Shown: positions 17,398-27,787 of the stretch, one piece after another | Numbering within the stretch: position 1 is the first letter of the stretch | Layout of the letters: each line of letters begins with the position of its first letter | Origin: Torulaspora globosa | Taxonomy: Eukaryota; Ascomycota; Saccharomycetes; Saccharomycetales; Saccharomycetaceae | DNA length: 64,000 nt | NCBI RefSeq assembly: GCF_014133895.1 | Contig: NC_050733.1 | Location: 186,001 to 250,000, forward strand | Direction of reading: 5' to 3' | Notes under the pieces: model-generated | The model's input: only the letters and a program-made list of their open reading frames with translations | Database searches by the model: none | Told to the model about the DNA's origin: nothing | Made by a program: the position numbers and the translations under genes

Positions 17398-19890
17398 TCA
17401 TCTTAAGCTCCTTCTTGTCGATCTTGCCTCTCTCGTCTCTAGACGAGCTTTTTTCACTTCACGCTCAGGCCCTTCGTCCACTTCACTTAGTTCGGACGAT
17501 TCGTCTGAGCCATCTTCTTCATTACTATTGTCATCAATATATTCATCGTCAAGGTCTTCGGTATCCCCAACTGCTCCATTGTCGTAATTGACCCCACGCC
17601 TTTGAGATCTTCTGAGAAGTCTTTTCCCTGGCTTCATGAAGCCATATTGATCTTTCAACTGTTCAAAGACACGCAACACTGGAAGCATTCCGCTCAAGAA
17701 ATCCTTCAAGTACTTTAATTTCTTTCGAGCCAAATTGAATCTGGCTTCCTTAGGCAGCGGATGCTTGTTGATAGTCGACGTTGAAGTCATGCCCCGAACT
17801 TTCTTTTCAGATGTCTCCTTAGGCTTCTCTGACTCCGCAGCTGGTGTTTCATTGAGTACATTTTCACCCTGAGATTCTTTCGATTGTTCCTGGCCAGTCG
17901 GTTTGTCTTGAGAAGGATCCCCTGGAGTGATCTTGTAATCCAAAAATTCTAGGAACTCCTCGAGGGTTTTGCAATCATGGCACATTTCGTACCAGTAATT
18001 GTTTCCACTGTACTTGCCGGCGGCAACATCCCTCAGCATGGTTGGGGTATCCCTGTAAAGAATCTTGAACTGACAGCTCATAGTTTGACCATGGTTTTCG
18101 AAAAGTGTGAAAGCGTCAATAGATCCATTAGCGTAATCCTGAAACAAGGATTCAAGATTTCTCAGGTCCAGAAAAGTACTAATCAGAGGCGAAGAGGGAT
18201 ACGTTTGCAGTCTTGGAAGGAAAAAATCTCCAATGTGCGGTACTCTACCGATAAAAAACTCCTGCTGTCTCAGTTTGTAGAGCTCATCTTCGTACGGATC
18301 GCTTAACGGATTATCCAAGATTTCGCCATCGAAAAGTTTGCTCCACTTATTGTAAAGCGAGATGTTGGTCTCATCCCTATCCTCCTTTGGGACCTCTTGG
18401 AGTCTGCCCTTTATATCCTTGAGAATATTGAGTTTCAGTGCCAAGTCGGGACGACGACCATTTCTCAGAGCCTTCTTAACATGCTTCTTTCTGCTCCGGA
18501 TCTCGTATCTCGACTGAATAACAGAGCACAGTTTGTTGAACTGCGCATACGTCATATCCGGTCCCTCCACTAAATACCTAGGTGCGTGGCTTGTCTGAAT
18601 ACCAAAAGCCGGATCCCTCTTAAAATGGGAAAGATGATAGGTCTCAGTACGGATCTTGGGCGACTGAGCGCCACACCAATCGGTCAAAGCCCTCAAACAA
18701 ATAATCCGATCGCGGGGTTCAAGTGCCAAAATTCCCTTCTTCTCCAGATCGGGGTTCTGCAAAGGATCTTTTTCCAAGGGGACCGCTTCGTGATGATACC
18801 ACGTATATATGTTAGAAGTTAGAATTTCTGGATTCTTGGGATCCACTGGACTGCCATTATCATCCTGCTCAAATAGCCTTGACTGAGGCTTGACGAGCTC
18901 TTCTTCTGAAACTACGTTATTTCGCCACTCCTTTGGATAGCCCCAGCTCCGAGCATGATCACGAAGCTGTCTAACCAAGGTAGTAAAAACTTTCTTTGAT
19001 GTTTTCAATTGGTGCATTGTCGCTTGTGGTTGAGCTTTAGTTTGAATTTCAGTAGATTTGCTCGTGCTAAACGTAAGCTTCAGAAGTGTCATGAAGAGCA
19101 AATTCATCTTGTCCTGTGCTGTGACTACATTTTTGACTGGAATGAAATCTTGATAAAAAAGAGTTCGCTGTGAATCTGTTCCACGCATCCCAGACGCCGT
19201 ACCAGTTTGGGAGCCTGGATAAAGGTCTAACCCAATCTCGAAATCTTGAAAAGACAGGTTTAGCAGCTCCGAATCAAAAAACAAATGGAACTTGTTGACG
19301 AATGACATGAGCTTAACAACGTCACCGGCATACGGAATAGGCCTCATATTGGGATTTTTCAGTCTAGATAAGACGCTGTGGTGCGTTCTGAAGTCTGACG
19401 AGAGCAGAGGCATATTAGGAGTCCAATTATTCTCCGTCACAGGTGGCTCATTGAGCTCTGGCGTACCAGCAGTCTTGGTTGCTGTCCCATTTTTGGCATT
19501 ATCCTTTGAATCTCCAGCAGATGACTTACCCTTTTCCTTAGCCAATCTCTCTCTTTCACTAGCTCTTGCCTTTGCTCTTTGGGCTAGCTTAGCCCTACGT
19601 TCTCTTTCTTCAGCAGCGGCAGCCTCTTCTTCCAACTCCTGCATCTCTTTATTAGACCTTAATTGCGGTATACGTTTAGATCTTCGTAGCCCTATACCAT
19701 GGCCGGAGAAGTCTTGTGGACTATCTACAGCTCTAATATGTTCGAAATCGTCAAAAGTAAACTGTCCCATCTTTTTATCTTTAGCAGAACCATTGTCCTT
19801 CTTCTCGGGCACATCAGGCGTACCCGTTTGTAAGCTAACCGCTGAGCTCTTGTCTTGTGGCAAATCAGAATGATCCACAGCGTCAGACAT
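17398..19890 (-). CDS. IOC3: Ioc3/Esc8-type subunit of an ISWI chromatin remodeler
   Basis: Ioc3 partners the Isw1 ATPase in the Isw1a complex and helps set nucleosome spacing at promoters; its duplicate Esc8 acts in silencing. The 830-residue protein (recalled lengths about 787 and 714) has a disordered N-terminus with a charged Ala/Glu/Arg coiled-coil (about 80-120), the conserved block NWTPNMPLLSSDFRTHHSVL, a large helical middle that reads as the Ioc3/WHIM region, and an acidic then arginine-rich tail (STRRSLR). Its convergent CaM-kinase neighbour is the same as in both S. cerevisiae paralogous regions, so this is the single ancestral gene. The choice between IOC3-like and ESC8-like function is open. 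Confidence 0.88.
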   Translation of the reverse strand: MSDAVDHSDLPQDKSSAVSLQTGTPDVPEKKDNGSAKDKKMGQFTFDDFEHIRAVDSPQDFSGHGIGLRRSKRIPQLRSNKEMQELEEEAAAAEERERRAKLAQRAKARASERERLAKEKGKSSAGDSKDNAKNGTATKTAGTPELNEPPVTENNWTPNMPLLSSDFRTHHSVLSRLKNPNMRPIPYAGDVVKLMSFVNKFHLFFDSELLNLSFQDFEIGLDLYPGSQTGTASGMRGTDSQRTLFYQDFIPVKNVVTAQDKMNLLFMTLLKLTFSTSKSTEIQTKAQPQATMHQLKTSKKVFTTLVRQLRDHARSWGYPKEWRNNVVSEEELVKPQSRLFEQDDNGSPVDPKNPEILTSNIYTWYHHEAVPLEKDPLQNPDLEKKGILALEPRDRIICLRALTDWCGAQSPKIRTETYHLSHFKRDPAFGIQTSHAPRYLVEGPDMTYAQFNKLCSVIQSRYEIRSRKKHVKKALRNGRRPDLALKLNILKDIKGRLQEVPKEDRDETNISLYNKWSKLFDGEILDNPLSDPYEDELYKLRQQEFFIGRVPHIGDFFLPRLQTYPSSPLISTFLDLRNLESLFQDYANGSIDAFTLFENHGQTMSCQFKILYRDTPTMLRDVAAGKYSGNNYWYEMCHDCKTLEEFLEFLDYKITPGDPSQDKPTGQEQSKESQGENVLNETPAAESEKPKETSEKKVRGMTSTSTINKHPLPKEARFNLARKKLKYLKDFLSGMLPVLRVFEQLKDQYGFMKPGKRLLRRSQRRGVNYDNGAVGDTEDLDDEYIDDNSNEEDGSDESSELSEVDEGPEREVKKARLETREARSTRRSLR

Positions 19891-20150
19891 GGTTCCAGGA
19901 GCTCCTGTAGCAGAATACCACTAGCATCGTACTTTGATAAACGCCGTAACCCTAGAATTGATCAATTTATAGCGAAGTAGGATCACCATTCCCAGAATTC
20001 CACCACCTCTACCCAGGACGCGCAAATGTCGTCAGAAGCGACTTCCAATGGCTAATCAATACTACAGATTGACGGCTACGAGGAAATTGATCATCAATAC
20101 GTTACTTAAAATGAGCCTATATTGTCTTGTAGTACGCCCTTGTGATGTGC

Positions 20151-22436
20151 TCAGAGAGGCGGTAACGGAGACCTGCAGACCGGACATTGTAGCTTGTAGC
20201 TCATCCAGTTCTCCAAACAATGAGTATGGAAGATATGACCGCACGGCGTGGTCATATATGTTTGTAGGTCGACCTTGTGCGTCTCTGGGACGTCTTCGAC
20301 GTAGACGGACACTTCTGACATGCAGATGGCACAGTCCACCGTGTGGTTTGCAGAGCTGCCATGCTCCATAAGCTCTTGGGCTGACATTGGCTTGTGGTAA
20401 GAGTAACCTTCTGGAATGGACATCTTGGGAAGAAACCAGCGAGAGCCCAGGATATCCTGAGAGTAAAGAACGGCGATCTGGAATAGCAGGTATAGGCACA
20501 ATATGACCACAAATCTGACGTCCCTGTGGTGCCTAAAGACGTTGGAAGAGTAGGTGAAAACGTACACAACAGGTAAGGTTCTGATGATTGTGGTGCCTAT
20601 TATGAATTTCCACAGTAGGGGCATTTTGTTCTGTCGCTGGACACCAAGAGCTTCGTTTCTGATTCTGCTCCTTCTTGGCAATGTTCCTTTGATGGCATTT
20701 CTAAAAATCTGGGGCAACCAATATGAGTTGAGTACACAGATAGTGATATACTCGAAAACCATTCTCACTTTGCGAGGCCAAGAAGTTGAGCTTAGAGTTA
20801 GCAAAGTGAACGACAGGAGTGTGAAAAAGAACCGGCCATATAATGTTCCACTTATCGAAGCTTCGTCCGGTATCACGGTGTTGCCAGTGTCGGTAGCGCC
20901 CTCACGTTCAGACTCGTTATTGCGCCGCAGCAAAGTTAAAATGCCCACATTACGCTCGTTGAATTGTGACGCATAAACCAATATCAGATATCGTGTCTCA
21001 AAAATAGACGCTAAAATGAAACATGTGAACGAACTAGTGACCAGAGGCAAATATAGCTCTGGAAGGACGCTAGCTGCGATAAAGTAGAGGGTCGCCAGTG
21101 AACCATCCACTAAATTTATCATCGAAAAGGAGTAGAAGGATATCTTACTCACGCTCGAGGGTGTGTTTGTGTGATGCATTTGGCAGAGTAGCAGATAAAT
21201 CTGCGCAATGAACAATCCGATTCCAAATAACAAATGAGTTCGTATTGATCTCATCTGTATTTCATATCGTTTGCCCTCAACATCACCGAATTTTAATTCC
21301 AGTCCGCAATCCGGAGAATATAGCAAGCCAGACTTGAAAGCTACAGGAGGCACCAATGACAAATTCGCTGGTCTACCGAGTGGCCAATTCAGTTCTTCAT
21401 CAATCATCTTTAGTTGATCGGGCGTGTATTGGTTCCAAGGCTCAAGTTGGAAGAATGCTACGTATTCGCATTTGTATACGGCGTTGTCATGCCAATCCTG
21501 TAAATTGCCCATAGTCAGAGTCTCAACGAAATTGGATGCATTCCAGTACTCATTTATTAGTTTTTTTAGGGAATTGAAATTCTCTTTACTCTCTGTATCG
21601 TCCTGCAAGTTCATATAATGAGGAAAGGCAAAGAGGGAATGAAACTTGGCACTTTGAGTCATTGCCAGTATTCTACCATTCTTGAGATCATAAACTGCAT
21701 CGGCCACCAGTGAATGCTTCTCGTGCTCCGCCTTATCTGAGAAATCCAATCTCAAGTTAAGAAGCTTCCACTTGTCCGTCTGGGAGTTAAAATACGTTCT
21801 CTCTCCATTACCGAAACGGTTGTAGACTTTATCCAAATGTGTAACCTGTACACTTATCTCGCCGTTATCAAATGTCACATTGTGTATCTCACCGTAGGAG
21901 AGTTTTTCATCATCCAAATATCTATCACCTGCTGGAGGCACCACATCTGAGAATTCTGTTGGTGGATCATAGAATTTTTCTACTGGCATCGGCAACCGCG
22001 GATACTTGTTGTTGCTCACCAATTGAAGGTGACCTAGTAAAGTGCTGGTTATATTTGGTGGAAAAACATCTGGGCTCTCCCTATTTCTCGTAGTCCAAAC
22101 GTGGTCCTTAACATGTGATATCACCTCATTCGGGAGTAGTAAGTATTTTTGGTCCTGAGACCAATGCGAATAATCTTTTGATGGCAGCGGATAAGTGGCA
22201 TTCACACCCGGGTCATCTACCACGTCTTGAAACGCAAGTTTTAATCCTGTTATATTCTTGAAATTGGAGTCATAATGCATCTCCTGAAATTCGCTATATT
22301 CTGTGCTCCATTGACTTCGCAACCTTTGCAGTTGATTGAATTCGTACTGCGAAGAGACGCCGTCGCCACCAGGGCTCGAGAAAAACAGAAAAAGGATAAT
22401 GATAATAAATATCAAAGTGTTACCATCAATTTCCAT
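20151..22436 (-). CDS. TUL1: Golgi/endosome transmembrane E3 ubiquitin ligase Tul1
   Basis: Tul1 is the RING ligase of the Dsc complex, which ubiquitylates membrane proteins for sorting or degradation. The 761-residue product (S. cerevisiae 758) begins with a hydrophobic signal-like segment (LIFIIIILFLFF). A luminal domain of roughly 350 residues with several N-glycosylation sequons follows, then about seven membrane segments, and a cytosolic C-terminal RING-H2 finger starting CAICMSEV, with CGHIFHTHCLENW and CPVC as zinc ligands. The RING sits at the extreme C-terminus, as in the family. It is followed on the same strand by IOC3 with a 260-bp gap that should hold the IOC3 promoter. Confidence 0.96.
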   Translation of the reverse strand: MEIDGNTLIFIIIILFLFFSSPGGDGVSSQYEFNQLQRLRSQWSTEYSEFQEMHYDSNFKNITGLKLAFQDVVDDPGVNATYPLPSKDYSHWSQDQKYLLLPNEVISHVKDHVWTTRNRESPDVFPPNITSTLLGHLQLVSNNKYPRLPMPVEKFYDPPTEFSDVVPPAGDRYLDDEKLSYGEIHNVTFDNGEISVQVTHLDKVYNRFGNGERTYFNSQTDKWKLLNLRLDFSDKAEHEKHSLVADAVYDLKNGRILAMTQSAKFHSLFAFPHYMNLQDDTESKENFNSLKKLINEYWNASNFVETLTMGNLQDWHDNAVYKCEYVAFFQLEPWNQYTPDQLKMIDEELNWPLGRPANLSLVPPVAFKSGLLYSPDCGLELKFGDVEGKRYEIQMRSIRTHLLFGIGLFIAQIYLLLCQMHHTNTPSSVSKISFYSFSMINLVDGSLATLYFIAASVLPELYLPLVTSSFTCFILASIFETRYLILVYASQFNERNVGILTLLRRNNESEREGATDTGNTVIPDEASISGTLYGRFFFTLLSFTLLTLSSTSWPRKVRMVFEYITICVLNSYWLPQIFRNAIKGTLPRRSRIRNEALGVQRQNKMPLLWKFIIGTTIIRTLPVVYVFTYSSNVFRHHRDVRFVVILCLYLLFQIAVLYSQDILGSRWFLPKMSIPEGYSYHKPMSAQELMEHGSSANHTVDCAICMSEVSVYVEDVPETHKVDLQTYMTTPCGHIFHTHCLENWMSYKLQCPVCRSPLPPL

Positions 22437-22638
22437 CCTATGATCAGCATGTATAGCGTTCTGCGGTTGCCGCTGGTTCCTTCAAACCATTCGGAGGATT
22501 CAAAGGGTATCTACAAAGATCAAGCCTTAAGCTGAAAAGAATATATTATGAGAAGAACCATCATTCTCAACGAGCGGTGGCACTTCGGATACTTTCGATA
22601 CTTTAGGTTGGTATATAAATTGCAGCTTCATTCTATGA

Positions 22639-24144
22639 TTAATGCTCTAGGATTTGCAAGTTACCAGTGATGACTACATTCTCCAGCACGGAACCGTTAG
22701 GGATGTCAATTTTTTGGCCATCTGAACAAACGATGATGACAGTTCCTTTCAGCGTGACGTTCTTTCCTAGGAAGACGTTACCGGTGATAGTCAAATGGTC
22801 CAATTCAACGATCTTAGGTATATGAGGTATCCTCAAACTGAAGTCGGAGACTTTCTTATAGTCTGAACCTAGCTTGATCAATGGGTTTGGACCGAATCTA
22901 GAGGGATCAATCCTGAGAGCACCGTGTTCCAGGAAGAATAAATCAGATTTGACCAACAATAAATCTGAGCAGGTCTTGACGGGCAAGAATCTGGACCTTG
23001 GCACAACAACACCGTGAGCTCCGTTGAAATGTCTAATTGCTGCACCACATGCGGTTTCCAGCTGTAAGACGTTGATCTCATGACCGTTTCTCTTGATGGT
23101 CTTACCGTTTGGAATTATTTCCATTTGTAGCGCAGTGGATTCCACCAGTCTCTTAACGGCCTTTAAATTAATCCACAAGTTGTTAGTATTGAAGTTGGTA
23201 AACTTTCTGATATTCTTGAATTCATCGATGTGTTCCTTTGGCACCTGAGCGACTTCCAGCAAACGAACTTGGCCATCGTAAGAGATCAGAGTACCACCTT
23301 TCACGTCGGCCCTTGTCTTGTCGGTCAACTCCATGATATACTCAGCACCGGTCTCGATCATGTGGTTCAAGATCTTCAAGTCCACAGTGGCACCTAAATT
23401 ATCGCCGTTTGACACGAACAGGATCTCTCTTCCCTGAGCAATCAATGCGTCCAGTTCACCCGAAGCATGCAGCGCTTCAAACAAGTCACCATGACCCGGT
23501 GGGTACCACGAGTCTAAGGGATCGTCATAATGTGAAGGAACAGGTAACAGCGAATCCTTAAAAACACGGGGGTATCTCGATTGATTAAAAGACCTAATTC
23601 TGATCCTGTTGGCGGAATATTTCTTGATCAGATGCTCGGTGTCCTTATCGGTGTTGAAAGAGTTCATCAACAGCAGTGGAACATCACTGTCATACTGTCT
23701 ATTCAAGTACTCGATCTGTCTCACAGAGAGATCAAGAAAAGTGTTACCCTCCCTAACCTCGATCACAGACTTGGGACCAACACAACCCATGGACGTACCG
23801 AGACCACCATTGAGCTTCAGGACCGCCAGCTTGGACAGATTGCTGACACTCTCGGGCTGGTGTTCTGCCAAGGCTTTGTATGGAATCACTTGCTCCTCGG
23901 AAGGCGACTTGATCTTCTCCCAATCAAGCGTGTTCCCAGATGATTTTTCGACCAAGTACCTCCTGAACAGCGAGAAAAACGAATCCAGCTCATTCTCAAA
24001 CCTATTGCGCAATTCATCATTATCCTTAACAGAGTCTGCCAACTTGTTAAGCGCGTTTCTCATCTGGGACGCCGCAACACTGTTAGTGTTACTCTCGAAC
24101 GCATATGTGGAATGAGTCTTGGTATGTTTCTTCTGAAATGACAT
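22639..24144 (-). CDS. UGP1: UTP-glucose-1-phosphate uridylyltransferase
   Basis: UGP1 makes UDP-glucose from UTP and glucose-1-phosphate for glycogen, beta-glucan, trehalose and galactose metabolism. The 501-residue protein (S. cerevisiae 499) carries the nucleotide-binding signature [16 protein letters not shown] at about 111-126, the substrate loops FNQSRYPR and PPGHGD, and the C-terminal left-handed beta-helix repeats ([18 protein letters not shown]). Codon use looks strongly biased, as expected for an abundant enzyme. The product feeds the glycogen synthase encoded 16 kb away; this is a pathway link, not an operon. Confidence 0.97.
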   Translation of the reverse strand: MSFQKKHTKTHSTYAFESNTNSVAASQMRNALNKLADSVKDNDELRNRFENELDSFFSLFRRYLVEKSSGNTLDWEKIKSPSEEQVIPYKALAEHQPESVSNLSKLAVLKLNGGLGTSMGCVGPKSVIEVREGNTFLDLSVRQIEYLNRQYDSDVPLLLMNSFNTDKDTEHLIKKYSANRIRIRSFNQSRYPRVFKDSLLPVPSHYDDPLDSWYPPGHGDLFEALHASGELDALIAQGREILFVSNGDNLGATVDLKILNHMIETGAEYIMELTDKTRADVKGGTLISYDGQVRLLEVAQVPKEHIDEFKNIRKFTNFNTNNLWINLKAVKRLVESTALQMEIIPNGKTIKRNGHEINVLQLETACGAAIRHFNGAHGVVVPRSRFLPVKTCSDLLLVKSDLFFLEHGALRIDPSRFGPNPLIKLGSDYKKVSDFSLRIPHIPKIVELDHLTITGNVFLGKNVTLKGTVIIVCSDGQKIDIPNGSVLENVVITGNLQILEH

Positions 24145-24465
24145 AATCGATCAACAGCTATTGGACTTGTATCCTTTCTTTCTTTCTTCCTCGATCCAAC
24201 TCCAGGGTCTCTCGATACTCCACGATTATTTCCCAAGATCTCCTTATATATTATCGTTACCTACTTATGGGAATTGCAACAACAATCTCTGGCTTCTACG
24301 GCCTCCTTGTTGTCCATGCTTCTGTCGTTTCAACCTTGCAGAGCGAGCCCCGTTGCGTAGACAGACCGGGAGCAAGGCTCTAGAAGGAGAATTCTCTCCC
24401 TGAAAGAGAAAATACTGGAAGCGCGTGCCACCTCCCGCCTTTAGAAAAAGGCGCGCCAAGCGAGT
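24145..24465. other. Intergenic region upstream of UGP1
   Basis: About 320 bp with C-rich tracts and no convincing ORF. It presumably contains the UGP1 promoter. A short inverted repeat (GGAGAATTCTCTCC) lies around 24387-24400. Confidence 0.4.
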
Positions 24466-24705
24466 CTAATTTACAGCGCTTGGCAGACAGCCCCCTTTTC
24501 GGGCGATGCGGTATGCCTCTATTAGGTTCTGGCTGGATAGTGATCTGTACAGCTTGGATGGGACCGTTATGGGATCTGTTAGGGACGACTTGCTATGCAA
24601 ATTTAGGGCTTTGCACCTTTCGAGCTGTAGATCATCTGTAGATCTGGCCATAGAGGAAGTTGTGTTTTCTATGCAAACCTTGATCTCTTTCTGTTTTTGC
24701 GACAT
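24466..24705 (-). CDS. Small ORF at the AIM26 position (uncertain)
   Basis: A 79-codon ATG-started frame begins 10 bp downstream of the RGT1 stop on the same strand and ends 320 bp before UGP1. In S. cerevisiae a small gene, AIM26 (118 aa), lies in exactly this position and orientation between RGT1 and UGP1. The predicted peptide is soluble and serine-rich (SLSSQNLIEAYRIARKGG). I do not remember the AIM26 sequence well enough to claim homology, and the tight spacing would place its promoter inside RGT1. It could be a chance frame. Confidence 0.35.
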   Translation of the reverse strand: MSQKQKEIKVCIENTTSSMARSTDDLQLERCKALNLHSKSSLTDPITVPSKLYRSLSSQNLIEAYRIARKGGCLPSAVN

Positions 24706-24715
24706 GTCCTCATGG

Positions 24716-27700
24716 TTAGAACCAGCCCAACTCTTTATCGTCTAGTAGTTTCCATCCAACCTTGTTCAAGGTTTTGAGAATCTGCAGTTGCTCGGGGTTG
24801 ATAAGGGAATCCTCGGGCGTTGGCTGTCCTTCGGGCCTTCTGTTTCTGCTCTCGTACAGTCTCTCTATAATGGACTTATCATAGCCTGCATTGCCAGTGA
24901 GATATCGCCAAGAGGAGTCGGTGCCCGGATCTTGTCCTAGCAGTCTTAGAGGTTTGATCATGTTGAGCAGACTGGTAATTTGAACTACCTCATTCATCGA
25001 GTTTGATAACTCGACTACGAGTTCCTGCGGTTTTGCGAAATCGCCTTGGCCAGCTAGGGGAGTTTTGTTAGAGATAGTCATTACGACACCAATCAACAGT
25101 GTAGGTATCTGTTTTATCAATTCATTGGTATTTTGAATCTCATGCAGTATGGGGATACAGTAGGGCGATATAACGCCCTTCATGACTTCACTCAGGCCAT
25201 TATCATTATTTTTTTGGAGCCCAAGCAGTTTCTGGTAAAAATCGCTGCCATTTCGGTTCAAAGAAGCACTGGATTGCGATATGGTTTCAGTCGAAGTATT
25301 CTGGTCCTTTGTGGAGTCCTCGTTGCTAAGCGGTGTCCGTGGTCTATAATTGTAATCGATTCTGTTGTTGGGATTCAGCTTCATTATTAGGGTCAGGATT
25401 TTCAGAGTAAGCGATATGAGGTTACATATCAAACCTGTTAAATTCACGCATGATTGAATGGTTAACTCTTGGAACTTGTTTGTTTTCAGGTCTTTCAGGG
25501 ACAAAAGATTGTTTGTAAGGCCGTTCTTGACGAACAAAAAATCGTGAAAGATTTGCATTATCGTTACAGGCTCATCCTGATCCATTTGTTGCGCAATTCC
25601 ACGTTGCACAGAGGGCTCCCAAATGAGATTCGCTCCTGTCAGGTCGCGGACTGATCTCCTGTTACTTACAAGGTCATTGATTAATTCGCCCAGCTTTAAG
25701 CTCTGTAAAATACATTTGGTTCGTATCGGATCATCATCGATATCCCATTTGCTCTCCTGTGTTCCTGTCTGAAACAATCTTTCAGTACAGCCCTGGATTG
25801 GAAAATTAAGCAATTGAGGTCCACCATAGCAGCAAACTTGCAGGGAGTCCAAAATGATGAGTAGCACATACAGTCTTTTGAAGATTATCGACATCTCACC
25901 TTCCGCACTGTCCTCGATTTCCTCATACACAAGTTGTTCATAAACTTTAAATTCCTTGAAAATTGTGACAGACATCCCTATGACGAAAGAGTTATCGTAG
26001 CCAACCAAGGCTAAGATATAATTCAATAGAACGAAAGTCGATAAATATATGATTTTTATTTTCGATGAAATTTGTGCTTTGCTCTCTCTGAATCTAGGGT
26101 GTATGTCAACGATTTTTTGCAGGCACTCATTCAAAGCTGATATGAATACTGATTTGTCTTCCAACGACTCATCGTTTTCATAATCCCTTCTATTATTACC
26201 ACTGGAATTGCTGTTCAAATTAGCATCGCTTTTTTCATCGTAGGTACCGTCATTTCGTGGTGCCTGGAAGAATTGATTGTACCGTTTTTTCAATGATATT
26301 CGCACTAAAAGCTCCAAAGAGTTTCTGAACCACAGTATGACATAATTGTTAATCTCGTGAATGCCCGATATTGGCTGAGTATTGACTAATAGTATTTCAT
26401 TGGTTAACGTTTTTTTATTCAGCGGAATGATCTGGAAACCAACGTGTATAAATTCATAATATGTGTCTATCAAGTCGACGTCGGAAACTTGTCCGTATAT
26501 GATTCCATTTCTCTGGGCCGTTCTTGCACTTTCACACGAAGGAGGGCGAATGGAAGAGCTCTCCGATGTTTTCGATCCACTGCTATCGGCTCTCCTGGTT
26601 CGTCTCTCGGATACACTTCTCTTGCGTCTTTTGGGCGCTTTCCCCGCTGATGGGCTCTCGCTATCGATATTTTCTGCTCGATTAGTTGAGGCTTGAGACT
26701 GTGCTGGTGAGGGCCTGTGTGGCTGCTGTTGTTGCGGCACTGACGTACCAATGATTCTTTGATTCTGACTAGTTGACAGAGCCATATTGACACCTTGGTA
26801 AAATGCCGGCGCGCTAGGCGACATATTTTCACTGACAATAGATCCTTGTCTGGACTCGAATCCATTGGCTCCATACTGGCCGAACGAGGATATTGAAGGG
26901 TTCATGGGCGGTTTACCTTGCTGCTGTTGCTGTTGAGTAAATTGCGAATAAGGGTAAAGAGCAGCCGGGGTCTGTTGCTGAGCACTGGCATTGGAAGAAT
27001 GCCGAAAGATGGGAGGGAAAGAACCGGATTTTCTTCTCATCTCTTCAAATTCTTCCGGTCCGATCATTGAGCCCGAACTGCGCACAAACGACCAATACGC
27101 CATGTTAGAGTCTCCTCCGTTGCCGCCGGTGTTCGAAACTACCGCCGGCGAACCCAAATTCTGAGATCCTGATGCCGTAGTATACAGTAAATTCTCGTTC
27201 AGACTCTTCCCCACGGAAAGATCACTCTGCATAGAATCTAGCGATCCCCTCCGCTGACCTTGAAACTCGTGATATGGAACCTTCCAAAACTGCTGCTGCT
27301 GTGCCATGGTTCCCGCGCCAGCAACATTAGCGGCCGGCGTCGCCGACGCCGACGCAGTCTTGGCGCCTCCCGCCTGTGGAAGATATTGCGCCAAAGGCGG
27401 CAGCAGTACCGAAGCGGGCCTCGATGGCGGAGACGGCATGTCCGCCTCCTCCTGCTGACTAGACACAGACTGCGCCCTGTTATGTCCCTTGGCATAACCC
27501 TTGGTCGGTCCCCGCTTCAAGGGAACTCTCTCGAAACTACACTTCTCGCCGTTCCTAGAGCAACTACTACATATCCCCCTCTCCTCGCTATAATCACACT
27601 TTATCTTCCTCTTGCGGCAATAATCACATGCCCTAGACGCTTTGGTCCTTCTTCTGGAATTCGGAGGACTGTTACTTCCATCACCGCCAGCACTACCGCC

Positions 27701-27787
27701 GCTGCCCTCCGCGACCAGTGGTTGTTCCTGACCGTTCAGCTCACTTTTCACAGAACCGTTAGAACTCGATCTACTTCTATTGCCCAT
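24716..27787 (-). CDS. RGT1: Glucose-responsive zinc-cluster repressor Rgt1
   Basis: Rgt1 represses hexose-transporter genes without glucose, together with Mth1/Std1 and Ssn6-Tup1. From the ATG at 27785-27787 the product is 1023 residues (S. cerevisiae 1170); the frame extends 19 codons further only through a GTG. A Zn2Cys6 finger occupies about residues 54-83 (CDYCRKRKIKC, CSSC, C), followed by the Rgt1-specific VPLKRGPTKGY. Conserved blocks are QFWKVPYHEFQ, the Ser-rich PKA-site region, VDLIDTYYEFIHVGF, NYILALVGYDNSFVIGMS and the terminal GWKLLDDKELGWF. Poly-Gln tracts interrupt the N-terminal half. A Mig1-like palindrome lies in the shared promoter with OTU2, matching the known glucose repression of the gene in S. 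cerevisiae. Confidence 0.95.
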   Translation of the reverse strand: MGNRSRSSSNGSVKSELNGQEQPLVAEGSGGSAGGDGSNSPPNSRRRTKASRACDYCRKRKIKCDYSEERGICSSCSRNGEKCSFERVPLKRGPTKGYAKGHNRAQSVSSQQEEADMPSPPSRPASVLLPPLAQYLPQAGGAKTASASATPAANVAGAGTMAQQQQFWKVPYHEFQGQRRGSLDSMQSDLSVGKSLNENLLYTTASGSQNLGSPAVVSNTGGNGGDSNMAYWSFVRSSGSMIGPEEFEEMRRKSGSFPPIFRHSSNASAQQQTPAALYPYSQFTQQQQQQGKPPMNPSISSFGQYGANGFESRQGSIVSENMSPSAPAFYQGVNMALSTSQNQRIIGTSVPQQQQPHRPSPAQSQASTNRAENIDSESPSAGKAPKRRKRSVSERRTRRADSSGSKTSESSSIRPPSCESARTAQRNGIIYGQVSDVDLIDTYYEFIHVGFQIIPLNKKTLTNEILLVNTQPISGIHEINNYVILWFRNSLELLVRISLKKRYNQFFQAPRNDGTYDEKSDANLNSNSSGNNRRDYENDESLEDKSVFISALNECLQKIVDIHPRFRESKAQISSKIKIIYLSTFVLLNYILALVGYDNSFVIGMSVTIFKEFKVYEQLVYEEIEDSAEGEMSIIFKRLYVLLIILDSLQVCCYGGPQLLNFPIQGCTERLFQTGTQESKWDIDDDPIRTKCILQSLKLGELINDLVSNRRSVRDLTGANLIWEPSVQRGIAQQMDQDEPVTIMQIFHDFLFVKNGLTNNLLSLKDLKTNKFQELTIQSCVNLTGLICNLISLTLKILTLIMKLNPNNRIDYNYRPRTPLSNEDSTKDQNTSTETISQSSASLNRNGSDFYQKLLGLQKNNDNGLSEVMKGVISPYCIPILHEIQNTNELIKQIPTLLIGVVMTISNKTPLAGQGDFAKPQELVVELSNSMNEVVQITSLLNMIKPLRLLGQDPGTDSSWRYLTGNAGYDKSIIERLYESRNRRPEGQPTPEDSLINPEQLQILKTLNKVGWKLLDDKELGWF

